Assembly: GCF_005405285.1 (NCBI RefSeq)
Contig: NZ_BJDT01000003.1
Coordinates: 62,001-126,000 of the forward strand
Direction of reading: 5' to 3'
DNA length: 64,000 bases
From: Weissella sagaensis
Lineage (GTDB): Bacteria; Bacillota; Bacilli; Lactobacillales; Lactobacillaceae
Shown here: positions 35,786 through 45,186 of the stretch, piece after piece
Layout of the letters: every line of letters begins with the position of its first letter
How positions within the stretch are numbered: the stretch's first letter is position 1
Translations under genes and position numbers: made by a program
Notes under the pieces: model-generated
Databases searched by the model: none
What the model was told of the DNA's origin: nothing
Seen by the model: the letters and a program-made list of their open reading frames with translations, nothing else

Positions 35786-36751
35786 TTAACCATTCACAAC
35801 ATTAACTGGCTTTCCAGCTAAATAACTTTCGATATTATCAACAACAATATTTAACAAACGTTCACGTGTTTCTTGTGGCGCCCATGCAATATGTGGTGTC
35901 AGATAACAATTTTTTGCCGTCAACAATGGATTATCATTATTAATTGGTTCTTGCGATGCAACATCCAAAGCAGCATAAGCAATTTGACCATCATTTAGAG
36001 CTGCTGTTAAGTCTGCTTCATTAATTAACTTACCACGAGCTGTGTTAATCAAAACAGCCGTATTTTTCATTTTGTGCAAGACATCTGTATTAATAAATTC
36101 AGACATTTCTACTGTATAAGGAATGTGCAAGCTAATAAAATCCGCTTGGGCATATAATGTTTCTAAGTCTACTTGTTCAATCGCATCATCAAAAACTTCT
36201 TTTGGTCGGTGATTATAAAAAATAACCTTCATGTTAAATGCTAAAGCAATTTTTGCGACCGCTTGAGCAATTTTTCCAAAGCCAACCAAACCAAGTGTCT
36301 TATCCTTTAATTCAATTAATGGTGAATCCCAAAATGAAAAGCGGCCGGCTTGCTGCCACGCACCCGCATGTACAAGATCATCATGTTGTTTAACGCGACT
36401 TGTCACTGCCAAAATCAAGGCAAATGTAAATTGTGCAACGGCGTCCGTCCCATAAGTTGGTACGTTCATAACTGCAATGCCTTTTTCTTTAGCATAAGCC
36501 ACATCCACATTATCATAACCTGTAGCACTTTCAGCAATCACCTTTAAATCAGGTGCAGCATCCATGACGTCTTTGGTCATGGGTACTTTGTTAACTAAGA
36601 CTACTTCTGCACCCGCTAAACGATTAATAATTTCATCATGATCATCATATGGTGTTTTATCGTAGACAACGACTTCACCTAAATGATCTAATACATGCCA
36701 ATCAATATCACCTGGATTTAATGCTAATCCATCTAAAACAACAATTTTCAT
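35786..36751 (-). CDS. D-2-hydroxyacid dehydrogenase, NAD-binding
   Basis: A 321-residue member of the D-isomer-specific 2-hydroxyacid dehydrogenase family, closest in look to glycerate/hydroxypyruvate reductases. The Rossmann motif is TLGLVGFGKIAQAVAKIA. Catalytic residues: Arg in LINTARGKLI, Glu in VASQEPINND and His in CYLTPHIAWAP. Family enzymes reduce 2-oxo acids such as hydroxypyruvate with NADH; the exact substrate is not determined. It is on the same strand as dld, but dld has its own promoter. Confidence 0.9.
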   Translation of the reverse strand: MKIVVLDGLALNPGDIDWHVLDHLGEVVVYDKTPYDDHDEIINRLAGAEVVLVNKVPMTKDVMDAAPDLKVIAESATGYDNVDVAYAKEKGIAVMNVPTYGTDAVAQFTFALILAVTSRVKQHDDLVHAGAWQQAGRFSFWDSPLIELKDKTLGLVGFGKIAQAVAKIALAFNMKVIFYNHRPKEVFDDAIEQVDLETLYAQADFISLHIPYTVEMSEFINTDVLHKMKNTAVLINTARGKLINEADLTAALNDGQIAYAALDVASQEPINNDNPLLTAKNCYLTPHIAWAPQETRERLLNIVVDNIESYLAGKPVNVVNG

Positions 36752-36844
36752 CTTTTATCCCCCATACTTTGCTCTTAATAATCATTATTAATTATAACAT
36801 GTATGCGCTTAACTCAAGGTACAATACTTACTATAATATAAAAA

Positions 36845-36878
36845 AACAACAGTTTTATTATTGATAAAAACTGTTGTT
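36845..36878 (-). terminator. terminator after the YdcF-type gene
   Basis: AACAACAGTTTT pairs perfectly with AAAACTGTTGTT around a 10-nt loop; the minus strand continues TTTTTATA. It lies between the YdcF-type gene and the dehydrogenase. Confidence 0.8.
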
Positions 36879-36889
36879 AAATATTAATT

Positions 36890-37969
36890 TTATAAAAAGA
36901 TACCATTACCGACCACAAAACTAATAATTGATACTAACAAAATTAGTGTCAAACAGATTGCATGGAATACCTTATGATTGGCCAGCAATGCAATATACTC
37001 CCTAATAAAGGCATTTGGAATAAAGAAACGACTTGTTTTGGCACCTAATCCATCAATGTTTAAGCCCACCAACCGCGCATAACCGGCTGCACGAAATGTA
37101 TGATAATCACTTGTTGCAAATAAGCCCTTAGTCAAGTCGATATTTTGTTTTGTCAGTATTCCCTTAGAAAACAGCATGTTTTCATATGTCGTTTTGGATT
37201 GATTTTCAATTAGAATCCGATCCAATTTAGCACCATGTGCTTTGGCATATGTGGCCATTGCTTCACCTTCAGCAAGTACCTCATCTCCACCTTGACCACC
37301 AGAGAAAACCAGCCAAGGATATCTTTTTGTTTTATCAAATTGCTTTTGTGCAAAATCTAAAGCAACTTGGATACGTGAAGCCAAAAGTGGCGACACATCC
37401 TTACCATTTAACAATCCTGCCCCTAAGACAATCACATAATCTTTATTATATTTTGGTCGATATAACCGCGTTATAATAAACGAGGTAATAAATGCCAAAA
37501 ACCAAAATCCTAAGTAGAAAATAACAGGGTTAATCAACGTAACGTATAAGCCAACTGTTTGATGGCTAAAAAACCGGTTATCAATTAATTGCATAATTGG
37601 TAAGACAACAACAATTAATAGACCAATTACCAGTGTCAACATATTTCCTAACGTATGACTCTCGCGTCGCCACACAGTAAAGGCATTCCAAAGTAACAAC
37701 ACACCTAATAATGAATAAATAATAGCCATTGGCACTAATATAATGATTAGTATGATGTAGAACACAGTCGATAGCCAATAAATATTAAGTAATTCAACTG
37801 TAACTATTAATGTTATCCCACCAAAGATAACTGAAAAATTAGCTAATATCCCATTTAATAATCGAAATTTATTTTGCCGAAGACTAATAATCAATAAGCC
37901 AGCACAAATGATTGTTAAAATAGCCAATATATACAACAACCAATAACTTGTATTATTTGCAGTAGACAT
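36890..37969 (-). CDS. YdcF/ElyC-like membrane protein (DUF218)
   Basis: A 359-residue membrane protein. About five membrane segments span residues 1-170. The DUF218 domain follows (KDYVIVLGAGLLNGKDVSPLLASRI, LVFSGGQGGDEVLAEGEAMA, ATSDYHTFRAAGYARL), and a last membrane segment ends the protein. DUF218 proteins such as SanA and ElyC in E. coli act in envelope integrity and polymer precursor metabolism. The role here is unknown; it is single, with its own terminator. Confidence 0.85.
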   Translation of the reverse strand: MSTANNTSYWLLYILAILTIICAGLLIISLRQNKFRLLNGILANFSVIFGGITLIVTVELLNIYWLSTVFYIILIIILVPMAIIYSLLGVLLLWNAFTVWRRESHTLGNMLTLVIGLLIVVVLPIMQLIDNRFFSHQTVGLYVTLINPVIFYLGFWFLAFITSFIITRLYRPKYNKDYVIVLGAGLLNGKDVSPLLASRIQVALDFAQKQFDKTKRYPWLVFSGGQGGDEVLAEGEAMATYAKAHGAKLDRILIENQSKTTYENMLFSKGILTKQNIDLTKGLFATSDYHTFRAAGYARLVGLNIDGLGAKTSRFFIPNAFIREYIALLANHKVFHAICLTLILLVSIISFVVGNGIFL

Positions 37970-38133
37970 ATTTCCAACACCCTTCCTTAATAATAATTAA
38001 ACATATCCAAATTATACCTAACCTTGCAACTAATAACCACATCATTAAATGTTTAATCTGGCAAAGTACCACGCTTCACTTTAATGATATACTTAATAAG
38101 TATTATTAAAATAACATAGAAAGATAAACTATT

Positions 38134-38784
38134 ATGAAAAAGAAAATCACAACTATTCTACTTGGTATCATTGCAATTATTTTAATTGTAACTGTATCAG
38201 TCCATTTTCAAAACACATCGACATCGTCACAAACACATATCAGTTCAAACAAGTGGACCAAAAAGTCTTTTGACGACTTAAAAATTGGCGATTTTAACAA
38301 GGCCGGCAAGGATGGTGCAACCTATGAACAAGTTGTTGCAAAATACGGTCGTCCTAATAAAAAAAATAAATCCAAATCTGGCGACCATATTTTAACGGTT
38401 GTTTCGTGGCGAAACATTGCTGGTGATTACACTGGTGTCACGCTTACTTTTATGAGCCAAGAAAAAAATACTGCAACTGCCCGTCTGACATCTAAGACAT
38501 TATTAGATAGTAAAACAATTAATCTTGCTAAAAAATGGACGATGACCACATATAATGCTATTCGCTTAGAAAATTCTGAAACTAACGAACACGATGGTGA
38601 CTCATTAGCTAGTCTTACAAAACAATATGGGCATCCTGCTGTCTTAACATTGGCTAACATTGATGGTAAGGTGCAAACAAATGCTGTTTGGCATAATACA
38701 AACGGAGGCGCTAATGGTAGCGTTTCAGTTGATTTTTCAGAATATAATACTGCCTTAAATAAAAAACAAGACAAGTTACGTTAA
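38134..38784 (+). CDS. secreted or anchored protein with two DUF3862/BLIP-like repeats
   Basis: A 216-residue protein with an N-terminal signal-anchor (KKKITTILLGIIAIILIVTVSV) and no lipobox Cys. Two similar units follow: FDDLKIGDFNKAGKDGATYE with VVAKYGRPNKK, and YNAIRLENSE with SLASLTKQYGHPAVL. This pattern fits the DUF3862 or SmpA/BLIP-like fold of Gram-positive surface proteins. The function is unknown. AGAAAGATAAACTATT before the ATG gives only a weak ribosome binding site. Confidence 0.65.
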   Translation: MKKKITTILLGIIAIILIVTVSVHFQNTSTSSQTHISSNKWTKKSFDDLKIGDFNKAGKDGATYEQVVAKYGRPNKKNKSKSGDHILTVVSWRNIAGDYTGVTLTFMSQEKNTATARLTSKTLLDSKTINLAKKWTMTTYNAIRLENSETNEHDGDSLASLTKQYGHPAVLTLANIDGKVQTNAVWHNTNGGANGSVSVDFSEYNTALNKKQDKLR

Positions 38785-38796
38785 ACATCATTAATT

Positions 38797-38854
38797 AAAA
38801 TACCACTTTGAACAAATACGGTTAACTGAACCGTTGTTCAAAGTGGTATTTTTT
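38797..38854 (+). terminator. terminator after the DUF3862-like gene
   Basis: AATACCACTTTGAACAA pairs with TTGTTCAAAGTGGTATT, and an inner ACGGTTAACTGAACCGT hairpin lies in the loop; TTTTTT follows. It probably serves the convergent peroxidase gene too. Confidence 0.88.
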
Positions 38855-38864
38855 ATCACATTAA

Positions 38865-39809
38865 TTATTCAAAAAATTTGCCATCAGCAATATCAGCTAA
38901 CGTATCTCGTGATGGAATAAAAAATAATTGGCCACTTAAAATAGTCGAGAATGTCAGCAAAAAATCAGATTGATCTAACATCTGCTGCAACATTAATTTA
39001 GTAACCTCAAAATGACGTGCATAGCCAATAAAATATGTGCCCGTATAATCCATAGCTGGGTCTGAAAATGGAACATTCATCCGTATAATCTTTTTCTCAT
39101 CCCCATCTATTTCAATTTTTGAAGCAACATTATGAGCATTTACCATCTTGTCATCGTCATCTAATTCCATATCATCATATTTATGACGACCGACAGCTTT
39201 TTCTTGCATCTCAATGGTTAATTTTTCCCAAAAAGCCATATCATGTTGCCACTTTTGAGCAAAAGCATATGAACCATTAGCAAATTCTGAATCTTCATCC
39301 CCAATAATGGCATATTCAGCAGCATCTTCTAAGGCCGGTGCCTCTGTCCCATCAATAAAGCCAATAATGGCACGTCCTTCTAAATAACGGAAACCTTTTG
39401 TTTCATCGATAACCGTTGTTACCGGACTCAACAGTTTCATAAATTGTCGGACAATTTCGTACACAACGCCTTCATCATTAGCTCTAACATGTAAGAAGAT
39501 ATCCCCATCACTAGCAGGCATACTGTACTCAGGTCCTGTTAATGTTTTATACGTTTCCAATTCATGTGGTTTATTAGCATTTGGAAATAAGTATTCCCAT
39601 GCATGATTGCTAAAACCTATCGCAACCTGCAAATCAGATTGTGGATTACGAATCCGCATTGATCGAATAATGGCTTGAGACATATCGGAAAATGTAGCGA
39701 TATGTTCCTGCTCATCCACCAAATCTTGCTGATTTAACTGCAATACAATAAATGAAACGTTATTACCAGGATCTTTCCAAACATCTTGTGCTAATTTTGC
39801 ATTAAGCAT
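38865..39809 (-). CDS. DyP-type heme peroxidase
   Basis: Dye-decolourising peroxidase of about 314 residues, using hydrogen peroxide with a b-type heme. The family motif is GFIDGTEAPA (catalytic Asp). The proximal heme His lies in GRHKYDDMELDDD, and the C-terminus has TGTYFIGYARHFEVTKLML. GGGAGGA is placed before the ATG used here (MLNAKLAQD); the frame extends 11 codons further upstream without a good site. No Tat signal is visible, so it is probably cytoplasmic. Confidence 0.9.
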   Translation of the reverse strand: MLNAKLAQDVWKDPGNNVSFIVLQLNQQDLVDEQEHIATFSDMSQAIIRSMRIRNPQSDLQVAIGFSNHAWEYLFPNANKPHELETYKTLTGPEYSMPASDGDIFLHVRANDEGVVYEIVRQFMKLLSPVTTVIDETKGFRYLEGRAIIGFIDGTEAPALEDAAEYAIIGDEDSEFANGSYAFAQKWQHDMAFWEKLTIEMQEKAVGRHKYDDMELDDDDKMVNAHNVASKIEIDGDEKKIIRMNVPFSDPAMDYTGTYFIGYARHFEVTKLMLQQMLDQSDFLLTFSTILSGQLFFIPSRDTLADIADGKFFE

Positions 39810-39913
39810 TTTAATCGTTCCTCCCAAAAAAATACTATTCAATACATATTAAGTATACGTCATTTACACCAGAAAAGGTGGTATTTTTTTGAGCATTTAA
39901 AGATTTTTGTTAG

Positions 39914-42130
39914 CTAGTCTAAATAGTAGCTGCGAACTTGCGAGACATAATCACCCGCTTGTGTTGGATCATCATACCGGCCAACATACATTAATTCATC
40001 ACCAGTAAATCGTTCACCCGTTGCTTGGTCAACATAAACACCATCTGGTATTAGGTTGACCAATTTTGTAATGGTAAACGGTTGCTGACCTGAAGCAAGC
40101 ATTCTAAAATGATAAACTAATACATCACTACCATCAGGACTGACAAATTCCCAGGCAGCTTCATTACTAGTAAACGGATTCTTTAGACGATAAAAATCAC
40201 CAAATTGAATTAGGTGGCGATGCTTTTTATAAAAGGCTATCTGTTCTTTAACTAAATCTTTCTCGCCCTGCGTAAGTTCTTGAACATTTAACTCATAACC
40301 AAAGACCCCAGAACTAGCGACATCCCCACGCGTTTTTAGTGAAATATGCCGTTGTGTCTGTGGATTAGGTACCGCTGCAACATGTGCTGTCATGTTCGAT
40401 ACTGGGTACCCAAAAGTTGTGCCATATTGAATTTTGATGCGTTCAGCGGCATCAGTACTATCGGATGTCCACGTCTGTGGGAAATAATATAACATACCTG
40501 CATCAAAACGCCCACCACCGCTTGAACATCCTTCCATCAAAATTTCGGGATAACGTGTCGTCAAACGTTCGACTAAATTATAAACGCCTAATATATAACG
40601 ATGAGAAACTTCGCCTTGCTGATCGGCTGACAATATGGCCGAATGTACTTCTGTCATATGGCGATTCATATCCCATTTAATGTAGTCAATCGGTACACGA
40701 TCCAGAATTGCTGTCATTTGTTGATAAATATTCTCTACAACTTCTTGTCGTGAAAAATCTAATACGTATTGATCTCTTGACAAAGACATTGGTCGATTAG
40801 GTATTTGTAACGCATAATCCGGATGTTGCTGATATAAATCAGAATTTTTTGAAATCATTTCTGGTTCAAACCAAAGTCCAAATTTCATATTTTTGGCATG
40901 CACTTTTTCTGACAATCCTCGTAAACCACCACCGTCAGCTAACTTACTCGTATACTCATACCAGTCACCTAGTGAACGCTCATCATCATCACGTTGACCA
41001 AACCAGCCATCATCAAGGACAAACATTTCAATACCTAATGGCGCTGCCTCATCTAAAATACCTTCAATTTTTTGAGCATTAAAATCAAAATAAGTTGCTT
41101 CCCAATTATTAATAACAATTGGCCGATCTTGATATTGGTATTGACCGCGTGCCACACGCTCCCGTAATAAATGATGATACGTTTGTGACATGCCATTTAG
41201 ACCTGCATCAGAATAAACTAAAATGGCTTCTGGTGATTGAAAATGATCATTTGGCTTTAATTGCCAACTAAAGCCATCTTCATTAATACCAGATACTAAA
41301 CGAATTTGATCAATATAGTCCTTTTCAAATGTAAATTGATGGTTTCCCGAATAAACTAATTGAATACCGTATGCTTCGCCACTTTGTTCAGAGGTAGTCG
41401 CATCAACTGCAATTACAAAAGGATTCATGTGGTGCGAACTAGCACCCCGACGACTGCCAAATTCTGTAATACCTTGTCGCAGTTTTTGACGTTCAACTTG
41501 CCGTTCATGAAATTGTGAGCCTGGAAATGAAATCACATCCATATCCCTTTTAGGCATATCTAATTGCAAGGATGCTACTTTTTCAATATAAAAAATATTT
41601 TCACTATTATTAATAACTTGTGTTGAGCGGGTAATAACTGCTCTTTCAGCGTAAATGGTGTAGTAAAGAATAACACTTGCTTGCAACGTCTTATCTTTTA
41701 ATGTAATTGCTAGCGTTTGCGCCTCATTAGTATCCTTAACGTATGCTTGTGGTAAACCAACCAATTCTGGTTTACCAGCAAAAACTTCCCATGAATCATA
41801 ACGAAAATCAGTTGCTAATGCGCCATCAGCGGCCTTAATAATAATAGCCGGACTTCTAAAATCACCTGTTTGGTTACCTGCAAACTCTTGTGGTAACACA
41901 TCTTTTGAATAGTGACGATCAACTTGTCCTGGTGTCCCTGCTAAATTAGGTGACAATCCTCGCTCATAGCGCAGATAGTCTCGGGTACCATGATAACCTG
42001 ATATACGTCGACCAAAATATAAATGTGTTAATATCTCACCCTCTGAAATGCCCATAATGTATGAAATTTTTTCATTTCTTAGGTGGAATATTTGTTGCGC
42101 TTGATCAAATATGATATCTGCTTTTGCCAT
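39914..42130 (-). CDS. aga: alpha-galactosidase, GH36
   Basis: Splits alpha-1,6-galactosides such as melibiose and raffinose. The 738 residues match the GH36 group I enzymes of lactic acid bacteria. The N-terminal beta-sandwich covers about residues 1-330. The barrel holds VLDDGWFGQRDDDERSLGDW, the nucleophile in YIKWDMNRHMTE and the acid/base in TWTSDSTDAAERI, after EGCSSGGGRFDAGML. GGAGGCAAAC precedes the ATG; four extra upstream codons are unlikely. It stands apart from the galK-galT unit, but a cre-like site in its promoter suggests shared sugar control. Confidence 0.95.
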   Translation of the reverse strand: MAKADIIFDQAQQIFHLRNEKISYIMGISEGEILTHLYFGRRISGYHGTRDYLRYERGLSPNLAGTPGQVDRHYSKDVLPQEFAGNQTGDFRSPAIIIKAADGALATDFRYDSWEVFAGKPELVGLPQAYVKDTNEAQTLAITLKDKTLQASVILYYTIYAERAVITRSTQVINNSENIFYIEKVASLQLDMPKRDMDVISFPGSQFHERQVERQKLRQGITEFGSRRGASSHHMNPFVIAVDATTSEQSGEAYGIQLVYSGNHQFTFEKDYIDQIRLVSGINEDGFSWQLKPNDHFQSPEAILVYSDAGLNGMSQTYHHLLRERVARGQYQYQDRPIVINNWEATYFDFNAQKIEGILDEAAPLGIEMFVLDDGWFGQRDDDERSLGDWYEYTSKLADGGGLRGLSEKVHAKNMKFGLWFEPEMISKNSDLYQQHPDYALQIPNRPMSLSRDQYVLDFSRQEVVENIYQQMTAILDRVPIDYIKWDMNRHMTEVHSAILSADQQGEVSHRYILGVYNLVERLTTRYPEILMEGCSSGGGRFDAGMLYYFPQTWTSDSTDAAERIKIQYGTTFGYPVSNMTAHVAAVPNPQTQRHISLKTRGDVASSGVFGYELNVQELTQGEKDLVKEQIAFYKKHRHLIQFGDFYRLKNPFTSNEAAWEFVSPDGSDVLVYHFRMLASGQQPFTITKLVNLIPDGVYVDQATGERFTGDELMYVGRYDDPTQAGDYVSQVRSYYLD

Positions 42131-42179
42131 GTTTGCCTCCAAAATATGTCATTTTAATATTATTATTGCTTTATTATAT

Positions 42180-42193
42180 TGTAACCGCTTACT
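42180..42193 (-). promoter_or_regulatory. cre-like site in the alpha-galactosidase promoter
   Basis: TGTAACCGCTTACT matches the cre palindrome at nearly all positions. On the minus strand it lies directly upstream of a TATAAT (CAATATAATAAAG), that is, in the -35/-10 spacer. CcpA binding there would repress transcription during glucose growth. Confidence 0.65.
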
Positions 42194-42238
42194 TAAATAG
42201 TGTAAAAGACTTTTCATTTTTAATGAAAGCATCAAAAA

Positions 42239-42285
42239 AGATTGCTAACTAGCTAAACTGATTGTTTAGACAAATTAGCAATCTT
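42239..42285 (-). terminator. terminator after the 89-aa gene
   Basis: AAGATTGCTAA pairs perfectly with TTAGCAATCTT across a 25-nt region that can pair further (TAGCTAAACTG with ATTGTTTAG). The minus strand then reads TTTTTTGATG. Confidence 0.8.
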
Positions 42286-42315
42286 CAAATAAAGTGCAAT
42301 TTATAAAAATGATGT

Positions 42316-42585
42316 TTAACGTACTTTAGCTGAGCGCAACCGACTATTTGTCACAACTTCAATTTGACGTAACGTTGCAGCATCTATGTGTAAACCACTA
42401 GCAATTTGGCCAAATGTCCATGTTGGATGGCGTTCACACAAGTCATGAAAGTGTGCAATCAACTTATCATTAACTTGTGGTTGTCTATTTGTTTGTGTCC
42501 CCTCAACAATAACGTTAGCAACATTAGATTTTTCAAAACTATAATGCAAACGACTTGGTCCCATTTCACCAGTTGCGAAATCCAT
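42316..42585 (-). CDS. small hypothetical protein, 89 aa, possible helix-turn-helix
   Basis: Begins MDFATGEMGPSRLHYSFEKS and ends in a basic tail (RLRSAKVR). Residues about 45-80 (FHDLCERHPTWTFGQIASGLHIDAATLRQI) could form a helix-turn-helix, but no family was recognised. The ATG chosen is 9 nt behind GGGGAGG; the frame is open 19 codons further up. It has its own terminator and lies between the alpha-galactosidase and the LepA-like gene. Confidence 0.6.
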   Translation of the reverse strand: MDFATGEMGPSRLHYSFEKSNVANVIVEGTQTNRQPQVNDKLIAHFHDLCERHPTWTFGQIASGLHIDAATLRQIEVVTNSRLRSAKVR

Positions 42586-42806
42586 TGTTCTTTTCCTCCC
42601 CATCAGTAGGCTAAAAATATCAACAACAACTCCTATAAACACATATTAACATTTTTGTTAGTTAAAATAAAGCAAACTTTTATTGTTATCTATATTTTTT
42701 TATTCGTTTTTTAATAAGCAACAATGTTTTTAAGCGGATAGGTCAATTTATTATTCGGATATTGCCCAAAATAAAATTAGAAATCAATGCCATTTAATGA
42801 AAATGG

Positions 42807-42835
42807 TATAATATGAACACAACACATTTAAGGAG
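42807..42835 (+). promoter_or_regulatory. extended -10 promoter and ribosome binding site of the LepA-like gene
   Basis: TGGTATAAT is an extended -10 element at 42804-42812; AAGGAG lies at 42830-42835, 5 nt before the ATG. The -35 is poor. The leader is very short. Confidence 0.6.
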
Positions 42836-42840
42836 TTAAA

Positions 42841-44622
42841 ATGTCTACACGTCAAAAATATATTCGCAATTTTGCAATTGTCGCTCACATCGATCATGGT
42901 AAATCAACCCTTGCTGACCGTATTATGGAGATGACTAATACAATTTCCAAACGCGAAGCACAAGATCAATTACTTGATGATTTAAGTGTTGAAAAAGCAC
43001 ACGGGGTTACCGTTAAATCTCGTACGGTTCGTAATTATTACGTAGACGAGCATGGGGATGAATATCAATATAATTTAATTGATACTCCTGGTCACGTTGA
43101 CTTTAATTATGAAGTTTCACGTAGTTTATCAGCAACCGATGGTGTATTACTATTAGTTGATGCAACCAAGGGTGTGCAAGCCCAAACTGTTGCCAATTAT
43201 CGTTTGGCAAAAGAAGCTAATCTAGTAATGATTCCAATTGTTAATAAAATTGATACAGCTGCAGCTGAAGTTGAAAATACCATCACACAATTAGGTGATT
43301 TAGATGAAGCATTTACACCTGATCGTATTTTAAAAATATCAGCTAAAAGTGGTTTAAACGTTTCAGAAGTTTTAACGGCAATTCGTGATCAAATCCCTGC
43401 ACCAACTGGTGATGCACAAGCAAATCTACAGGCATTAGTATTTGATTCAAAATTTGATCCTTACAAAGGTGTTATCGTCCAAGCCCGGTTAGTTGATGGC
43501 ACATTAAAAAATAACGATCAAATATTATTCATGGCAAATCAAGTTAAGTCCGGAATTAAAGAAATGGGTGTTTTTGCGCCATTAATGACACCTATTAAAG
43601 AACTTAAAGCTGGCGATGTTGGTTTCATTGTCACTGGTATTAAAAATCCAGAGGCTGTTAAAGTTGGTGATACTATTACATTGGCTAAGCACCCAGTAAC
43701 TGAAGCTTTACCTGGTTATCAAGATGTTGAACCAATGGTTTATGCTGGTTTGTATCCTCGTGGTAGTGAATTTAAAGATTTAAAGGTCGGCATTGAGAAA
43801 TTAGCTCTAAATGATGCGGCTTTTCAATATGAACCTGAGCAATCTGAAGCGTTAGGCATGGGCTTTCGTGGTGGCTTTTTAGGTATTTTTCACTTACAAA
43901 TCATTCGCGAACGTCTACAACAAGAGTTTGGGTTAGATGTTTTAACAACTATGCCTAATTCTACCTACCGTGTAACAGTTAAAAACCAAGATGAACCTGT
44001 CTACGTTGAAAATCCAACACAATTCCCTGATTACGGACAAATTATTGAAGTTCAAGAACCTTACATGTTAGCTAAAATGACCATGCCAAATGAAATGTTG
44101 AACGACGTGATGCGACTAGCGGAAAGCCGACGTGGTGAATTAGTTGATTTAGAAACAATTGGTGCTATGTTGTTAGTTACTTATCGCATGCCCATTTCTG
44201 AAATTGCCTATGACTTCTTTAATGAACTTAAATCTGTTTCACATGGTTTTGCAACCCTTTCAACAACTTTTGATCAATACCAATTCTCCGATTTAGTACG
44301 AATTGATATTGCTATTGATTATGCCAAGATTGATGCATTGACATTTGTCACGCATCGTTTAAAGGCAACGCGTATGGGAATTGAATTAGTGGATAAACTA
44401 AAGGACTTGATTCCACGTAAATTACAAGCTATGCCCGTACAAGCAATTATCGAAGGTCGTGCCGTTGCCCGTGCTGATGTACCACCATTACGTAAGGCAC
44501 AAGCATCTGGTACCAAGATCTCTAAAAAGCAGCAACAAATGCGCCGTCAAGGTCTTAAAAAGAGTGATATTGAATTACCTCAGTCAGTGTTTGACGCCAT
44601 TTTAGAAATGAATAGCAATTAA
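42841..44622 (+). CDS. divergent LepA/EF4-like translation factor
   Basis: A 593-residue GTPase with the LepA/EF4 layout: G domain (IAHIDHGKSTLADRI, DTPGHVDFNYEVSRSL with the catalytic His, VNKID), domain II, domain III and V-type folds (GMGFRGGFLGIFHLQIIRERL), and an EF4-like C-terminus. EF4 back-translocates or remodels ribosomes under stress. It departs from housekeeping LepA at conserved sites: the G2 region reads EKAHGVTVK instead of ERERGITIK, GFRCGFLG becomes GFRGGFLG, and the C-terminal CYGGDISRKRKLLEKQ block is replaced by ASGTKISKKQQQMRRQG. It therefore looks like a second, specialised copy, as known in some lactobacilli. Confidence 0.85.
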   Translation: MSTRQKYIRNFAIVAHIDHGKSTLADRIMEMTNTISKREAQDQLLDDLSVEKAHGVTVKSRTVRNYYVDEHGDEYQYNLIDTPGHVDFNYEVSRSLSATDGVLLLVDATKGVQAQTVANYRLAKEANLVMIPIVNKIDTAAAEVENTITQLGDLDEAFTPDRILKISAKSGLNVSEVLTAIRDQIPAPTGDAQANLQALVFDSKFDPYKGVIVQARLVDGTLKNNDQILFMANQVKSGIKEMGVFAPLMTPIKELKAGDVGFIVTGIKNPEAVKVGDTITLAKHPVTEALPGYQDVEPMVYAGLYPRGSEFKDLKVGIEKLALNDAAFQYEPEQSEALGMGFRGGFLGIFHLQIIRERLQQEFGLDVLTTMPNSTYRVTVKNQDEPVYVENPTQFPDYGQIIEVQEPYMLAKMTMPNEMLNDVMRLAESRRGELVDLETIGAMLLVTYRMPISEIAYDFFNELKSVSHGFATLSTTFDQYQFSDLVRIDIAIDYAKIDALTFVTHRLKATRMGIELVDKLKDLIPRKLQAMPVQAIIEGRAVARADVPPLRKAQASGTKISKKQQQMRRQGLKKSDIELPQSVFDAILEMNSN

Positions 44623-44630
44623 ATATACAC

Positions 44631-44674
44631 AAAAACACGCTAGGAAAAGTATTTGTTACTCCTAGCGTGTTTTT
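44631..44674 (+). terminator. terminator after the LepA-like gene
   Basis: AAAAACACGCTAGGA pairs perfectly with TCCTAGCGTGTTTTT around a 14-nt loop; probably bidirectional, since queT converges from the other side. Confidence 0.9.
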
Positions 44675-44677
44675 AAT

Positions 44678-45178
44678 TTATTTTTCTAAGTTAACAGTAC
44701 GACTAATTAGGTAAACAATGATGGCACCAATAACTAATGCTGCAAATTCGCCTAAAGCCGTCCAGGCATAAGTTGCCCAGAATGGTACTTTAGCCATATA
44801 GTATAGCTCTGCTGCGATAATCCACATCATCAATGAATCAACAACGGTACTAATTGCCAATCGCGCAATAATACTGTTAACACGCTTAGCTAGTACATAA
44901 GAAATCGATAACATTAAAAACGTTTGCAATGTCCCAACAATCATATCGACAATACCATATGGTGACCAAATATTAGCAATAAAGACACCTAATGTAATTG
45001 CTAAGATATAACGTTTATTAAACACTGCTAAATGATTAAATGCTTCAGAAAATCTTAATTGGACAGGACCATATGATGCAAATGGTAATGCAACCGTTGC
45101 AACAACATATAAAGCAGCAATTACGGCTGTAACTGCAATATTTCTAGCCGAACTAAATTGAGAATTTTTAGAATTCAT
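44678..45178 (-). CDS. queT: QueT family transporter, queuosine precursor
   Basis: Substrate-binding S component of an ECF transporter, which imports a queuosine precursor such as preQ1 with the shared EcfA-EcfT module. About 166 residues with five to six membrane segments. Marks are ARNIAVTAVIAALYVVAT, YGPVQLRFSEAFNHLAVFN, and NIWSPYGIVDMIVGTLQT. The start is the ATG 6 nt after AGGAG, which belongs to the tail of a preQ1-I riboswitch. An earlier in-frame start would run through the riboswitch and is rejected. Confidence 0.94.
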   Translation of the reverse strand: MNSKNSQFSSARNIAVTAVIAALYVVATVALPFASYGPVQLRFSEAFNHLAVFNKRYILAITLGVFIANIWSPYGIVDMIVGTLQTFLMLSISYVLAKRVNSIIARLAISTVVDSLMMWIIAAELYYMAKVPFWATYAWTALGEFAALVIGAIIVYLISRTVNLEK

Positions 45179-45186
45179 GTATCTTA

